Below, piece by piece: positions 26,923 to 36,156 of a stretch of DNA of 64,000 bases. Positions within the stretch are counted from its first letter, which is position 1, and each line of letters opens with the position of its first letter. Under the pieces are notes generated by a model. The model worked only from the letters and a program-made list of their open reading frames with translations, ran no database searches and was not told the DNA's origin. The position numbers and the translations under genes are program-made. The DNA comes from Terriglobia bacterium (lineage in GTDB: Bacteria > Acidobacteriota > Terriglobia > Bryobacterales > Bryobacteraceae): assembly GCA_020073615.1 (NCBI GenBank), contig JAIQEX010000004.1, positions 1 to 64,000 of the forward strand, read 5' to 3'.

Positions 26923-28035
26923 TTACTCCACGGCGGCCAGTTCGCGCCACTGCCGGCCCTGCGATTCCGCCACGCCCACGTGCGTCACGTAGCCGTTGTA
27001 CGTGTTCACGCCCTCGCGCAGCGCGGCGTGCTGCTCGCAGGCGCGCTCCAGCCCGTGGTTGGCCAGTTCCATCAGGTACGGGAACGTGGCGTTGGTGAGT
27101 GCCAGCGTCGAAGTGTGCGGCACCGCCGCCGGCATGTTCGACACGCAGTAGTGCAGCACGCCGTCCACGAAGTAAATCGGCTCGGTATGCGTGGTGGCGT
27201 GCGAGGTCTCAAAACAGCCGCCCTGATCGATGGCCACATCCACCACCACCGCTCCGCGCTTCATGGTGGCGATCATCTCGCGCCGTACCAGCTTGGGCGC
27301 CGAAGCTCCGGGAATCAGCACCGCGCCCACCACCAGGTCCGCGGTCTTCAGGTTCTCGCTGATGGTCCACACGTTGGACGCCAGGGTCACCACTTGGCCG
27401 TTGAAGATATCGTCCAGCTCGCGCAGCCGGTTCAGGCTGCGGTCGATGATGGCCACATGCGCGCCCATGCCGATGGCGATCTTGGCCGCGTTGGTCCCCA
27501 CGATCCCGCCGCCCAGGATCACCACGTTGCCCGGCGCCACGCCCGGCACGCCGCCCAGCAGCATGCCCCGCCCGCCGTTGGGCTTCTCCAGATACTGCGC
27601 GCCCACTTGCACCGACATCCGCCCCGCCACTTCGCTCATGGGCGTCAGCAGGGGCAGCGAACCATCCGCTTCCAGAATCGTCTCGTAGGCCACACCGCTC
27701 ACGCGCGTGGCCAGCAGCCGGTCCGTCAATTCCGGCAGCGGCGCCAGGTGCAGATAGGTGAACAGGATCAGCCCCGGACGGAAATATCCATACTCGGACG
27801 GCTGCGGCTCTTTCACCTTCACGATGAGGTCGGCCTTGTGCCACACCTCCGCCGCGTTCTGCAGAATGGCCGCGCCAACCTGCATATACTCGCGATCCGT
27901 GATGGAGCTGCCTTCCCCGGCATGCGTTTCCACCAGCACCTCGTGCCCCGCTTCGCGCAGCGCGGCGACGCCGCTTGGCACCAGCCCGACGCGCGTCTCG
28001 TGGTCTTTTACTTCCTTGGGTACGCCAATGATCAT
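26923..28035 (-). CDS. ald: Alanine dehydrogenase
   Basis: 370 residues. It interconverts L-alanine and pyruvate with NAD. N-terminal [15 protein letters not shown], a central NAD-binding segment [11 protein letters not shown], and [19 protein letters not shown] near the C-terminus are diagnostic. Ribosome binding site GGAAGGG precedes the ATG at 28035. It lies between the heptad-repeat genes and acyl-CoA dehydrogenase; pyruvate made here feeds the pyruvate dehydrogenase encoded at 1033. Confidence 0.96.
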   Translation of the reverse strand: MIIGVPKEVKDHETRVGLVPSGVAALREAGHEVLVETHAGEGSSITDREYMQVGAAILQNAAEVWHKADLIVKVKEPQPSEYGYFRPGLILFTYLHLAPLPELTDRLLATRVSGVAYETILEADGSLPLLTPMSEVAGRMSVQVGAQYLEKPNGGRGMLLGGVPGVAPGNVVILGGGIVGTNAAKIAIGMGAHVAIIDRSLNRLRELDDIFNGQVVTLASNVWTISENLKTADLVVGAVLIPGASAPKLVRREMIATMKRGAVVVDVAIDQGGCFETSHATTHTEPIYFVDGVLHYCVSNMPAAVPHTSTLALTNATFPYLMELANHGLERACEQHAALREGVNTYNGYVTHVGVAESQGRQWRELAAVE

Positions 28036-28062
28036 TGAAGCCCTTCCGCAGATTAGATTAGC

Positions 28063-28078
28063 ACCACTACGTCGTGGT
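28063..28078. promoter_or_regulatory. Short inverted repeat upstream of ald
   Basis: ACCAC (28063-28067) and GTGGT (28074-28078) with six bases between them, 28 bases before the ald start and ten bases after the upstream stop. It is a possible operator or weak terminator hairpin; too short to be certain. Confidence 0.25.
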
Positions 28079-28087
28079 TGGAACCCC

Positions 28088-28426
28088 TCAGGGCGTCGTG
28101 CCGCCGTTGCCGCCCTTGCGCATGGAGTCGAGCCAAGATTGCATCTTCGTCTCGGTGACCTTCTGGGCTTCGGACAATTCCTGGAGCGATGAGATCAGGA
28201 TGTTGATGCGATTCCCCTGTTCGTCCAGGGCGCGCATGCCTAACTGGGCCAGCCTGTTTATGCGCCGCTCGTTCCGGGCCCAGCGCCTGTCGTTCTCGGC
28301 CCAGCGCTTGTCGTTCTCGGCCCGGCGCTTGTCGCTCTCAGCCCAGCGCTTGTCGCTCTCGGCCCAGTTTGCCTCATGCCTGGCCTGCATCTCCAGGATA
28401 AACTGCATGGTCCGTTCGACGTCCAT
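28088..28426 (-). CDS. Small coiled-coil protein with a 21 bp coding repeat (copy 2)
   Basis: 112 residues. The N-terminus ([18 protein letters not shown]) is identical for 18 residues to the adjacent gene at 28491. Residues about 20-54 are five heptads of the type W-A-E-S-D-K-R, encoded by 21 bp units at 28270-28367. The C-terminal part ([13 protein letters not shown], then [10 protein letters not shown]) is also shared. A long parallel coiled coil is likely. Function unknown; arranged between the KGD gene and ald. Confidence 0.75.
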   Translation of the reverse strand: MDVERTMQFILEMQARHEANWAESDKRWAESDKRRAENDKRWAENDRRWARNERRINRLAQLGMRALDEQGNRINILISSLQELSEAQKVTETKMQSWLDSMRKGGNGGTTP

Positions 28427-28490
28427 AGGTTGAGCTTACCTCGCGCCTCTTGCGCCGCGCCACCATGCGCACGCGCTGCGATGAGTCCCC

Positions 28491-28856
28491 TTAGAGTTCG
28501 TGCGTCGTGCCGCCGTTGCCGCCCTTGCGCATGGAATCGAACCAGGCCTGCATCTTCGTCTCGGTGACCTTTTGGGCTTCGGACAACTCGCGCAGCGATT
28601 GTTGCAATTCCGCCTGGGATGCGATCAGAATGTTGATGCGATTTCCCTGTTCCTCCAGAGCGCGCATGCCCAACCGGGCCAGTCTGTCGATGCGCCGATC
28701 CATCCTGGCGGAGCGCGCCTCATTCTCGGCAAAAGCGGCTTCATATTTCGCGTGGGCGGCCTCGTTCCTGGCATGGGCGGCTTCGTACTCCGCATGGGCG
28801 GTCTCATGCCTGGCCTGCATCTCCAGGATAAACTGCATGGTCCTTTCGACGTCCAT
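28491..28856 (-). CDS. Small coiled-coil protein with a 21 bp coding repeat (copy 1)
   Basis: 121 residues, a tandem duplicate of the gene at 28088. The same N- and C-terminal parts flank a repeat region of different sequence, heptads of the type A-H-A-E-Y-E-A, from 21 bp units at 28734-28817. The start at 28856 lies 53 bp inside the end of the KGD reading frame, so it is coupled to it. The bases just upstream of both ATGs are also the same, so the duplication included the leader. Function unknown. Confidence 0.75.
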   Translation of the reverse strand: MDVERTMQFILEMQARHETAHAEYEAAHARNEAAHAKYEAAFAENEARSARMDRRIDRLARLGMRALEEQGNRINILIASQAELQQSLRELSEAQKVTETKMQAWFDSMRKGGNGGTTHEL

Positions 28857-31800
28857 AGGTTGAGCTTACCTCTTGCGCTGCGCCACCACGCGCACGCGCC
28901 CGGTTTCGGAGATCTCGCCCCGGGGTCAACGCATCGTGGACGATCTCGGCCTGCTCCTGCTGATGGCGCTTGCCCGAGCCCGATGCCGGGCTGGCGCTCT
29001 CCGGCCGGCCCACGTAGCGGACCTCGCGGTGCGTGGCTTCGAGCAGCGGCTGGATCTGCTCTTTCATGAAGCGCCACGGCCCCATGTTGCGCGGCTCCTC
29101 CTGCACCCATACGACCTCGGCGGTCTCCGGATAGCGCGTCAGAATCTCCGCCGCCTGGTCCGCCGCAAAGGGATACAACTGCTCCACGCGCGCCAGCGCC
29201 ACGTGCTCCGCCTTGCGCTCCTCGCGCGCCGCCAGCAGGTCGTAGTAAATCTTGCCCGAGCAGAAGACCACGCGCGAACAGGCGTTCTCGGCGTCTTCGC
29301 CCAGGATCTCGCGGAAGCCGCCGCTGGTGAATTCGCCCGGCGCCGAAACCGCGCGCGGATGCCGCAGCAGGCTCTTGGGCGTGAACACCGCCAGCGGCTT
29401 GCGCGTGCCGCGCCGGTCGCTCCCGCCGTACATCTGGCGCCGCAGCAGGTGGAAGTATTGCGCCGGAGTGGTGCAGTTGCACACCAGCATATTGTTTTCC
29501 GCGCAGAGCACCAGGAACCGCTCCACGCGCGCGCTGGAGTGCTCCGGCCCCTGCCCTTCGTAGCCGTGCGGCAGCAGCATCACCAGCCCGCTCGGCTGGC
29601 CCCATTTCGATTCCGCCGAGGAGATGAACTGGTCAATCATGATCTGCGCCCCGTTGGCGAAATCGCCGAACTGCGCCTCCCAAATCACCAGCGACAGCGG
29701 ATCGGCCACGCTGTAGCCGAACTCGAAGCCCAGCACGGCGTACTCGCTGAGCGAGCTGTCGAACACTTCGAACCGCGCCTGGTCGGGCGAGACGTGCGCC
29801 AGCGGCACGTAGCGCCGGCCCGTTTCCGAATCGTAGAACGCCAGGTGCCGCTGGCTGAAGGTGCCGCGCCCGGAATCCTGCCCGCTCAGCCGCACCGGCG
29901 TCCCTTCCAGCACCAGCGTGCCAAATGCCAGCGCCTCGCCGAATGCCCAATCCAGGCTGCCCGCTTTCTCCAGCACGCCGCGCCGCCGCTCGACGAACCC
30001 GCGCAGCTTGGGATGCAGGTGGAAATTCTCGGGGAAGTGCGTCGCGGCCCGGATCACGCGCTCCACCACCTGCCGGTTCACCGCCGTCCGCGGGCAGAAG
30101 CTCCCCACGTCCTCGCTCGCCACGGCGCTCAGTTCCTGCACTTCGTAGCGTTCGGCCTTCTTCTGCGCCGCGTCGTAAGCTTCGCCCAGCCGCTGGGAGG
30201 CGGCCGTGCGCATGGCCTGCGCCTGTTCGGCGCTCACCACGCCCTCGCGCACCAACCGCTCGCTGTAGAGCGCCGCCACCGAGGGATGCTCCTTGATCTT
30301 GCGGTACATGATGGGCTGCGTATAACTCGGGTCGTCGCCTTCGTTGTGGCCGTGCCGCCGGTAGCAGAACATGTCGATCACCACGTCCTTCTTGAACTGC
30401 TGGCGGTAATCGAAGGCGATCTGCACGACGCGGATGGCCGCTTCCGGGTCGTCGCCGTTTACGTGGAAAATGGGCGCCTGCACGCCGCGCGCCACGTCGG
30501 TGGAATAGGGCGTCGAGCGCGCTTCCTCGGGCGTGGTGGTGAAGCCGATCTGGTTGTTGATGATCACGTGGATGGTGCCGCCGGTCGAATAGCCGTCCAA
30601 TTGCGCCAGGTTCAGCGTCTCCCACACCACGCCCTGGCCCGCGAAAGCCGAGTCGCCGTGCACCAGCACCGGGATCACGCGCTCCCGCCGCGTGTCGCCC
30701 AACCGGTCCTGCTTGGGCCGTACCAGGCCTTCCACCACCGGGTCCACAGCCTCCAGATGGCTGGGATTGGGCGAAAGCGATACCGCGATCGCGCGGTTGC
30801 TCTCCATTTCCCGCACGCCGGTTGCCCCCAGGTGGTACTTCACGTCCCCCGACCCCTGCGTGCTCGAGGGATCAATGTCGCCTTCGAACTCCGAGAAGAT
30901 CTGCTTCAGGTCCTTGCCCAGCACGTTGGCCAGAATGTTCAGCCGGCCGCGGTGGGCCATCCCCATCACGATTTCGTTTACCTCGCTGGCCGAAGCCTGC
31001 TCGAGGATCTCTTCCAGGATGGCCAGCGCCGTTTCGCCCCCCTCCAGCGCGAACCGCTTCTGCCCCACGAAGCGCGCGTGCAGGAAGTGTTCGAACTCCT
31101 CGGCCGCAATCACGTTGCGCAGAATGCGCACGCGCGTCCGCGGGTCCAGCGGCCAGTTGTTGGCTTCCGGCTCCATGCGCCTTTGCAGCCACAGCTTCTG
31201 CTCGGGCACCTGAATGTTCATGTACTCGCAGCCGATTTTGCCGCAATACGTCTGGCGCAGCGTTTCCAGAATCTCGCGCAGGGTCGCGACCGGTTTCGGC
31301 GCGCCTTCGCCGATGGCTTCGCCCAGGCTGCCGGTGAGGAATTCACGGTCCAGGTCCCAAATGGTCAAGCCGTAGGTTTCCGGATCGAGCTCGGCATGAT
31401 AGCTGGGCTCCGAGCCCAGCGGGTCCAGGTCCGCGATCAGGTGGCCGCGCACGCGGTAGGCGTTGATCATCTGCATGATCCCCGCCTCCTTGGCGATCTC
31501 CGCAGTGCGCGCGCCGGTCATCCCCGGCAACAGCGGCTGGCGGTCGGTCTCCCAGTGCACCGGCTGGTGCGGCATGCGCAAGTGCTCGAAGACCTCTTCG
31601 TAGAAGCTGTCCTTGCCATCGAGCAGCGCCTGGATCCGGCCCAGGAACGCACCCGATTCCGCGCCCTGTATGATGCGGTGGTCGTAGGTGCAGGTGAGGG
31701 TCATCACCTTGCTGAGGCCCAGGATGGCGCGCGTCTCTCCCGCGGCGCCCTGGTATTCGGCGGGGTAGTCTATGGCCCCGGCGGCGACGATGGCCCCCTG

Positions 31801-32514
31801 GCCGGGCATCAGCCGCGGGGACGATGCCATGGTCCCCACGGTGCCCGGATTGGTGAGCGAGATGGTAGTGCCCTGGAAATCGTCCGGCGTCAGTTTCGCG
31901 GCGCGGGCGCGCGCCACCAGGTCGTCGAACGCCGTCACATATTCCTGAAAATTCAGCGCGCCCGCATTTTTTATATTGGGCACCATCAGGCTGCGCGTGC
32001 TGTCTTTGCCCGCCACATCGATGGCAATGCCCAGGTGCACGCGCGCCCGAACCACGCGATACGGCTGCCCGTCCTTTTCCGCGTAAGCGCAGTTCAGCGA
32101 GGGCATTTCCTCCAGCGCTTTCAAAATGGCCCAGCCGATCAGGTGTGTATAGGAGACCTTGGCGCGGCCTACGAGCGTGCGGTGCTGGTTGATGATGCGC
32201 CGGTTCTCGTCCATCACCTTCACGGCGATGGTGCGCTGCGAAGTGGCCAGCGGAATGGCTAGGCTGGCCGCCATATTCCCGGCGATGCGTCCCGCCGCCC
32301 CGCGCAACGGCTGGAGTTGCTCGCCCGGCGCGGCTTCGGCTGCCGCTTGCAAGGGCGCGCCCGCTTTGGCGGGTGGCGGCGCGCCTCCGTTGCCGGCCTC
32401 GAAAAGATGCTTCCAGCTTTCGTCCACCGTCGAGCGGTCGTGCAGATACTGCTGATACAGTTCGTCTTCGAGCCAGCTATTGATGCCCATTTCCGGATCG
32501 GGTTTGAGCGGCAT
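28804..32514 (-). CDS. kgd: 2-oxoglutarate dehydrogenase E1 with fused E2-like domain (KGD/SucA type)
   Basis: 1236 residues. An N-terminal segment (N-S-W-L-E-D-E-L-Y) is followed by an E2 succinyltransferase-like domain (about 80-330) with T-Y-D-H-R-I-I-Q-G-A-E-S, then the ThDP-dependent E1 (about 360-1190). This layout is known from actinobacterial KGD, which acts in the TCA cycle as decarboxylase and dehydrogenase. No lipoyl domain is present. The end after H-Q-Q-E-Q is about 45 residues longer than usual and overlaps the downstream gene by 53 bp, with a sequence that looks like read-through of the duplicated leader. Confidence 0.95.
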   Translation of the reverse strand: MPLKPDPEMGINSWLEDELYQQYLHDRSTVDESWKHLFEAGNGGAPPPAKAGAPLQAAAEAAPGEQLQPLRGAAGRIAGNMAASLAIPLATSQRTIAVKVMDENRRIINQHRTLVGRAKVSYTHLIGWAILKALEEMPSLNCAYAEKDGQPYRVVRARVHLGIAIDVAGKDSTRSLMVPNIKNAGALNFQEYVTAFDDLVARARAAKLTPDDFQGTTISLTNPGTVGTMASSPRLMPGQGAIVAAGAIDYPAEYQGAAGETRAILGLSKVMTLTCTYDHRIIQGAESGAFLGRIQALLDGKDSFYEEVFEHLRMPHQPVHWETDRQPLLPGMTGARTAEIAKEAGIMQMINAYRVRGHLIADLDPLGSEPSYHAELDPETYGLTIWDLDREFLTGSLGEAIGEGAPKPVATLREILETLRQTYCGKIGCEYMNIQVPEQKLWLQRRMEPEANNWPLDPRTRVRILRNVIAAEEFEHFLHARFVGQKRFALEGGETALAILEEILEQASASEVNEIVMGMAHRGRLNILANVLGKDLKQIFSEFEGDIDPSSTQGSGDVKYHLGATGVREMESNRAIAVSLSPNPSHLEAVDPVVEGLVRPKQDRLGDTRRERVIPVLVHGDSAFAGQGVVWETLNLAQLDGYSTGGTIHVIINNQIGFTTTPEEARSTPYSTDVARGVQAPIFHVNGDDPEAAIRVVQIAFDYRQQFKKDVVIDMFCYRRHGHNEGDDPSYTQPIMYRKIKEHPSVAALYSERLVREGVVSAEQAQAMRTAASQRLGEAYDAAQKKAERYEVQELSAVASEDVGSFCPRTAVNRQVVERVIRAATHFPENFHLHPKLRGFVERRRGVLEKAGSLDWAFGEALAFGTLVLEGTPVRLSGQDSGRGTFSQRHLAFYDSETGRRYVPLAHVSPDQARFEVFDSSLSEYAVLGFEFGYSVADPLSLVIWEAQFGDFANGAQIMIDQFISSAESKWGQPSGLVMLLPHGYEGQGPEHSSARVERFLVLCAENNMLVCNCTTPAQYFHLLRRQMYGGSDRRGTRKPLAVFTPKSLLRHPRAVSAPGEFTSGGFREILGEDAENACSRVVFCSGKIYYDLLAAREERKAEHVALARVEQLYPFAADQAAEILTRYPETAEVVWVQEEPRNMGPWRFMKEQIQPLLEATHREVRYVGRPESASPASGSGKRHQQEQAEIVHDALTPGRDLRNRARARGGAAQEVSSTYGRRKDHAVYPGDAGQA

Positions 32515-32594
32515 GGAGTGGGGCGCTTTCTTATTTCATGATAGCGTGCGCCGCAACAACCACTGGGCTTGGGCGGTATAGTAAAATCCTCGCC

Positions 32595-34109
32595 ATGCTG
32601 GTGCGCGGCTTCATTTTCCTAATCGCGGTAGCCGCGCTTGGGGCCTCCAGCCGGACAGCGGTTCCCGCGGTCGAAGCGAAGCCGCACCCTTGCCGCGTCC
32701 CCGGCGTGCCCGGGCAGGGGCTTTGCGCCAGCTACCCGGTTTGGGAGGATCGCGAGCGCGGCGCCGGACGGAAAATCGGGCTGCAAATAGTCATTCTGCC
32801 GGCGCTCGGCGGCAATCATGCGCCCGACCCGCTATTTATCCTGGCGGGCGGTCCCGGCGCGGCGGCCACGGAAATGATCCCCGGATTTTCGCGCAACCGC
32901 GCGCTGCGCGAGCGGCGCGACCTGGTATTTGTCGATCAACGGGGCACCGGCGGATCCAATCCGCTCGATTGCGATTTCTATGGCGACCCGCCCGACCTGC
33001 GGACCGTGGCCGGCGTATCGTTTCCCGTGGAAGCCATTCGCCGCTGCCGGGAGCGCCTGTCGGCGATCGCCGATCTCGGGCTCTACACCACTGCCCTTGG
33101 CATGGACGATGTCGACGAGGTGCGCCGGTGGCTGGGCTACGGCAAGATCGATCTATGGGGCGGGTCGTACGGGTCCATGGCCGCGCAGGTTTACCTGCGG
33201 CGGCATGGGGCGAGCGTGCGCACCGTGGTGTTGGCGGGCGTGGCGCCGGTGGATGAGCTGATCCCGCTGCATCACGCGCGGGCGGGCCAGCGGGCGATGG
33301 ACCTGCTGTTCGCGGCGTGCCGCGCCGATGCGCCATGCCGTGCCGCTTATCCGAAACTGAGCGACGAATTCCGGGCTGTATTCGAGAGCGTGCGCTCGGG
33401 CGTGGAGGTGGCGGTGCACGATGCCGAGGGCCGCGCGGTGCGCGTGCGACCGGGCGTTTCCGCGCTGGCGGAAGGCATTCGCCACTATCTGTACGGCGGC
33501 AATGTGGGCGCGTTGCCAGGCATGATCCACCGCGCGGCGGCCGGCGATCTGGCGCCGCTCGTGCAAACGGCCATCGCCGCGGAGCTCAATCTCATGCGGG
33601 GCATTTCACTGGGGATGCTGCTCTCGGTGACGTGCGCCGAACAGATTCCCTACATAGACGACGCCACCCTGGCGCGCGAGACCGCAAATACGTTCCTGGG
33701 CGGCCTGCGGGTGCAGGAACAGCGGGCCGCATGCCGCGAATGGGTACAGGGTGCGGTGCCCGCCGATGTGCACCGGCTGGTGCAGTCGAATGTGCCCGTG
33801 CTGCTGATCTCCGGAAATCGCGACCCGGTGACGCCGCCCGAATTTGGCGAACGGGTGGCGAAGCAGTTGCCGAACAGCCTCCACGTAGTGTTCCCGGAAG
33901 CCAGCCATGGCAACTGGGGCGCCTGCGGCAGACAGATCGAGGCGCAATTCATCGAACGCGGCGCGGTACAGGGGCTGGATGTTTCGTGCGCGGCGGCGCG
34001 GACGCCGCCGCGCTTCGTCATCGAGCCGGGCCATGCGGCTCAGCGCCGCTTTCCCGCCGCGATTCCGCCGCCACCGGCGGGCCTTTCGGCTGGAGGTAGC
34101 GCCCCGTGA
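32595..34109 (+). CDS. Secreted S33-family alpha/beta hydrolase (aminopeptidase-like)
   Basis: 504 residues. A signal peptide of about 20 residues is followed by an alpha/beta hydrolase with oxyanion H-G-type segment G-G-P-G, D-Q-R-G-T-G, nucleophile elbow G-G-S-Y-G-S, an Asp in G-N-R-D-P-V-T and a His in A-S-H-G-N, as in tricorn-interacting/proline iminopeptidase relatives. The last 30 or so residues (after P-P-R-F-V-I) are low-complexity and may be out-of-family sequence next to a decayed gene. Start at the ATG at 32595, six bases after a possible TATAGT-directed transcript start. Confidence 0.85.
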   Translation: MLVRGFIFLIAVAALGASSRTAVPAVEAKPHPCRVPGVPGQGLCASYPVWEDRERGAGRKIGLQIVILPALGGNHAPDPLFILAGGPGAAATEMIPGFSRNRALRERRDLVFVDQRGTGGSNPLDCDFYGDPPDLRTVAGVSFPVEAIRRCRERLSAIADLGLYTTALGMDDVDEVRRWLGYGKIDLWGGSYGSMAAQVYLRRHGASVRTVVLAGVAPVDELIPLHHARAGQRAMDLLFAACRADAPCRAAYPKLSDEFRAVFESVRSGVEVAVHDAEGRAVRVRPGVSALAEGIRHYLYGGNVGALPGMIHRAAAGDLAPLVQTAIAAELNLMRGISLGMLLSVTCAEQIPYIDDATLARETANTFLGGLRVQEQRAACREWVQGAVPADVHRLVQSNVPVLLISGNRDPVTPPEFGERVAKQLPNSLHVVFPEASHGNWGACGRQIEAQFIERGAVQGLDVSCAAARTPPRFVIEPGHAAQRRFPAAIPPPPAGLSAGGSAP

Positions 34110-34134
34110 TGGTGCTCGGGGTCAAGTCCGCACT

Positions 34135-34773
34135 GCCGCGGCGTCCGCACCCGCGTGGTCCCCGGACGGCCGGCAGATTGCATTCACGTGCCGGGCCGGC
34201 GGCGCCACCGAAGACATCTGCGCCATCGGTAGCGCGGGAGGACAGCCGCGCCAGCTCACAAAGGATCCGGCGCGAGATACCATGCCGGCCTGGTCGCGGG
34301 ATGGCCGCTGGGTCTACTTTGCGTCGGACCGCAGCGGCGACTTTCAGATCTGGAAAACGCGGCCGGATGAGACCGGACGAGCCGTCCAAGTGACCAGGAA
34401 CGTCGGGTTTGGTGCGATAGAATCGGCGGACGGCCAATTCCTGTACTATGCTAAGAACCTGATGTCGAGTCCCATCTGGCGCGTGCCGGTGCAGGGCGGA
34501 GACGAAGTGCCGGTCGCACCTGAGGTCCGGTCTATTCGATTGCCGCAGAATGCCGCGGTCTCGGGCGACGGAATTTATTTCGCTTCCTCCCCCGATCCCG
34601 CGCGGCAATTCGAACTCCGATTCTATTCCTTCTCCACCCGGAGGACCAGGCCGGTTGCCCGCATCGAAGGCGGGCTTGGAAACGGCATGGCCCTCTCACC
34701 GGATGGACGTTCCCTGTTGTTTTGCGTCGAACAGCGGACTGGCGACCTCGTCATGGTGGAGAATTTCCGGTAG
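34135..34773 (+). pseudogene. 5'-truncated PD40/TolB-like beta-propeller gene (regulator-type)
   Basis: About 210 residues of C-terminal propeller: A-W-S-P-D-G-R-Q-I-A-F, G-G-Q-P-R-Q-L-T, S-R-D-G-R-W-V-Y-F-A-S-D-R-S-G, I-W-R-V-P-V-Q-G-G and the ending L-V-M-V-E-N-F-R, characteristic of acidobacterial winged-helix plus PD40 regulators. The DNA-binding domain and the first blades are missing. The frame extends back only through antisense-type sequence of the peptidase gene, so it has no proper start. The deletion point lies close to 34110-34135, right after the peptidase stop. Confidence 0.75.
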
Positions 34774-34780
34774 GGGGTTC

Positions 34781-35170
34781 ATGATGCTCTCTTCGTCCAA
34801 ACTCACCGCCTTCGTCAGCACCACCAACGCCGGCCGCGCGCGTGCCTTCTACCGCGACACGCTCGGCTTGCGCCTGGTTTCCGAGGACAATTTCGCCCTC
34901 CAGTTCGACTGTGGCGGCACGCCCCTGCGCGTGAGCATCGCGCCCGACGTGATTCCGGCCAAATACACCGTGCTCGGCTGGGGAGTGGAGGACATACGGG
35001 CGACGCTCCTGGCACTGCAAAATGCCGGTGTCCGCTTCGAGCGTTTCGGCTTCATGCAGCAGGACGAGCTGGGAATCTGGACCGCACCCGGCGGCACGCG
35101 GGTGGCATGGTTCAAGGATCAGGACGGCAATCTGCTTTCCATCTCGCAGCACCCCGCGGCCGCGGTTTAG
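34781..35170 (+). CDS. VOC (glyoxalase/bleomycin-resistance) superfamily protein
   Basis: 129 residues. Two beta-alpha-beta-beta-beta repeats typical of VOC folds, with R-A-F-Y-R-D-T-L-G-L in the first and D-Q-D-G-N-L-L-S-I-S-Q in the second. Metal ligands are not complete by eye, so an enzyme activity is not assigned. Start at the ATG at 34781 with AGGGGG a few bases before it; a longer upstream frame passes through the propeller relic and is not used. Confidence 0.82.
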   Translation: MMLSSSKLTAFVSTTNAGRARAFYRDTLGLRLVSEDNFALQFDCGGTPLRVSIAPDVIPAKYTVLGWGVEDIRATLLALQNAGVRFERFGFMQQDELGIWTAPGGTRVAWFKDQDGNLLSISQHPAAAV

Positions 35171-35177
35171 CCGGCTG

Positions 35178-36059
35178 CTACCGGAAGACCACCTGGCGCA
35201 GGCGCTCCAGTTGCCGGCGCGCGATCTCGGCCCACTGGCCGGAACGGTCGAGCTTGAGGTAGGCCTTCCAGTGCTGCACCGCTTTGAGCGCATCGCCGGT
35301 GCGCTCGCACAGCAGCGCCAGGTTGAAGTGGGCGTCGGCGTAGCTGGGGCTCAGATCGAGCGCGCGGCGGTAATGATCAAAGGCTTCGCCGACCCGGCCC
35401 TGTTCGTCGTAGAGATTCCCCAGGTTGAACTGTGCGAGGGGATATCCGGGGTCGGCCGCGACGGCTTCGCGGTAATACTTCTCGGCCTCGGCGAACTTGC
35501 GCTGGCGATAGTAGATGGTGCCGAGGTTGACCAGCGCGCCGGCCGCGCTGGGATTGAATTCCAGCGTCTTGCGATACGCTTCCGCCGCCTGCTCGATGGG
35601 GGCGCCGGTCTCCTCGAGTTCCAGTCCCCTCTGAAACCAGATTTCCGATTCGCGCACGCGGTTGATGGCGGGCTTGCGCTCGGGAAAAGCCTTGACGCCG
35701 CCCAGCGCGGCAGCGTCGAAATCGAACAGGATCTGGCCGCTGATGGCTTCCATCTTCTGGCCCGCAACATGGACAGCGATCGTTTTGCCGTCGGACACGA
35801 TGCGCAGCTCGGAGAGGGGCTGCTTCACCCAGTCCAGCTTCTGGCGGAGCGACACTAGGGCGCGGCCGATGTGGCGGGCCTGGATGCGGTTCTGGCGCAG
35901 CTTGATCAGGGTCTGGATGGCGATCAGGTCCGAGAAGGAATAGGATGCGGCGGCGCGGATCAGCTCCTGGCGCTCCCAGTTGCGGAGTTGGCGCTCGGAG
36001 AGGCCGAACTGGCGGCGCACTTCGGCGCGCGAGTATTCCTCCTTGGGCTTTGGGAGCAC
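35178..36059 (-). CDS. MerR-type DNA-binding domain fused to TPR repeats
   Basis: 293 residues. Residues about 10-75 form a MerR helix-turn-helix (Y-S-R-A-E-V-R-R-Q-F-G-L-S-E-R-Q-L-R-N-W-E). A linker with an F-D-F segment follows, then about four TPR units (L-G-T-I-Y-Y-R-Q-R-K-F-A-E-A-E-K-Y, then L-G-N-L-Y-D-E-Q-G, then H-F-N-L-A-L-L). No cysteine effector site is seen, so it is not a classic metal sensor; the TPR part suggests protein contacts. Ends 8 bp from the convergent VOC gene. Confidence 0.85.
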   Translation of the reverse strand: MLPKPKEEYSRAEVRRQFGLSERQLRNWERQELIRAAASYSFSDLIAIQTLIKLRQNRIQARHIGRALVSLRQKLDWVKQPLSELRIVSDGKTIAVHVAGQKMEAISGQILFDFDAAALGGVKAFPERKPAINRVRESEIWFQRGLELEETGAPIEQAAEAYRKTLEFNPSAAGALVNLGTIYYRQRKFAEAEKYYREAVAADPGYPLAQFNLGNLYDEQGRVGEAFDHYRRALDLSPSYADAHFNLALLCERTGDALKAVQHWKAYLKLDRSGQWAEIARRQLERLRQVVFR

Positions 36060-36156
36060 GCGAATATTCTACCAGGAGACCTCCGCGGGCACCCGCTTCC
36101 ATGCTTTATGAGGAAAAGTACTTGAAAATACGCGTGAATCGGGGTAAGATCGGGAC

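Noticed and set aside
28270-28367. CRISPR or non-coding satellite from the 21 bp repeats
   Set aside because: The repeats keep the reading frame and encode regular heptads in a gene with a paralogue next door.
28873-32262. 1129-codon open frame on the plus strand
   Set aside because: Antisense to the KGD gene, whose protein is unmistakable.
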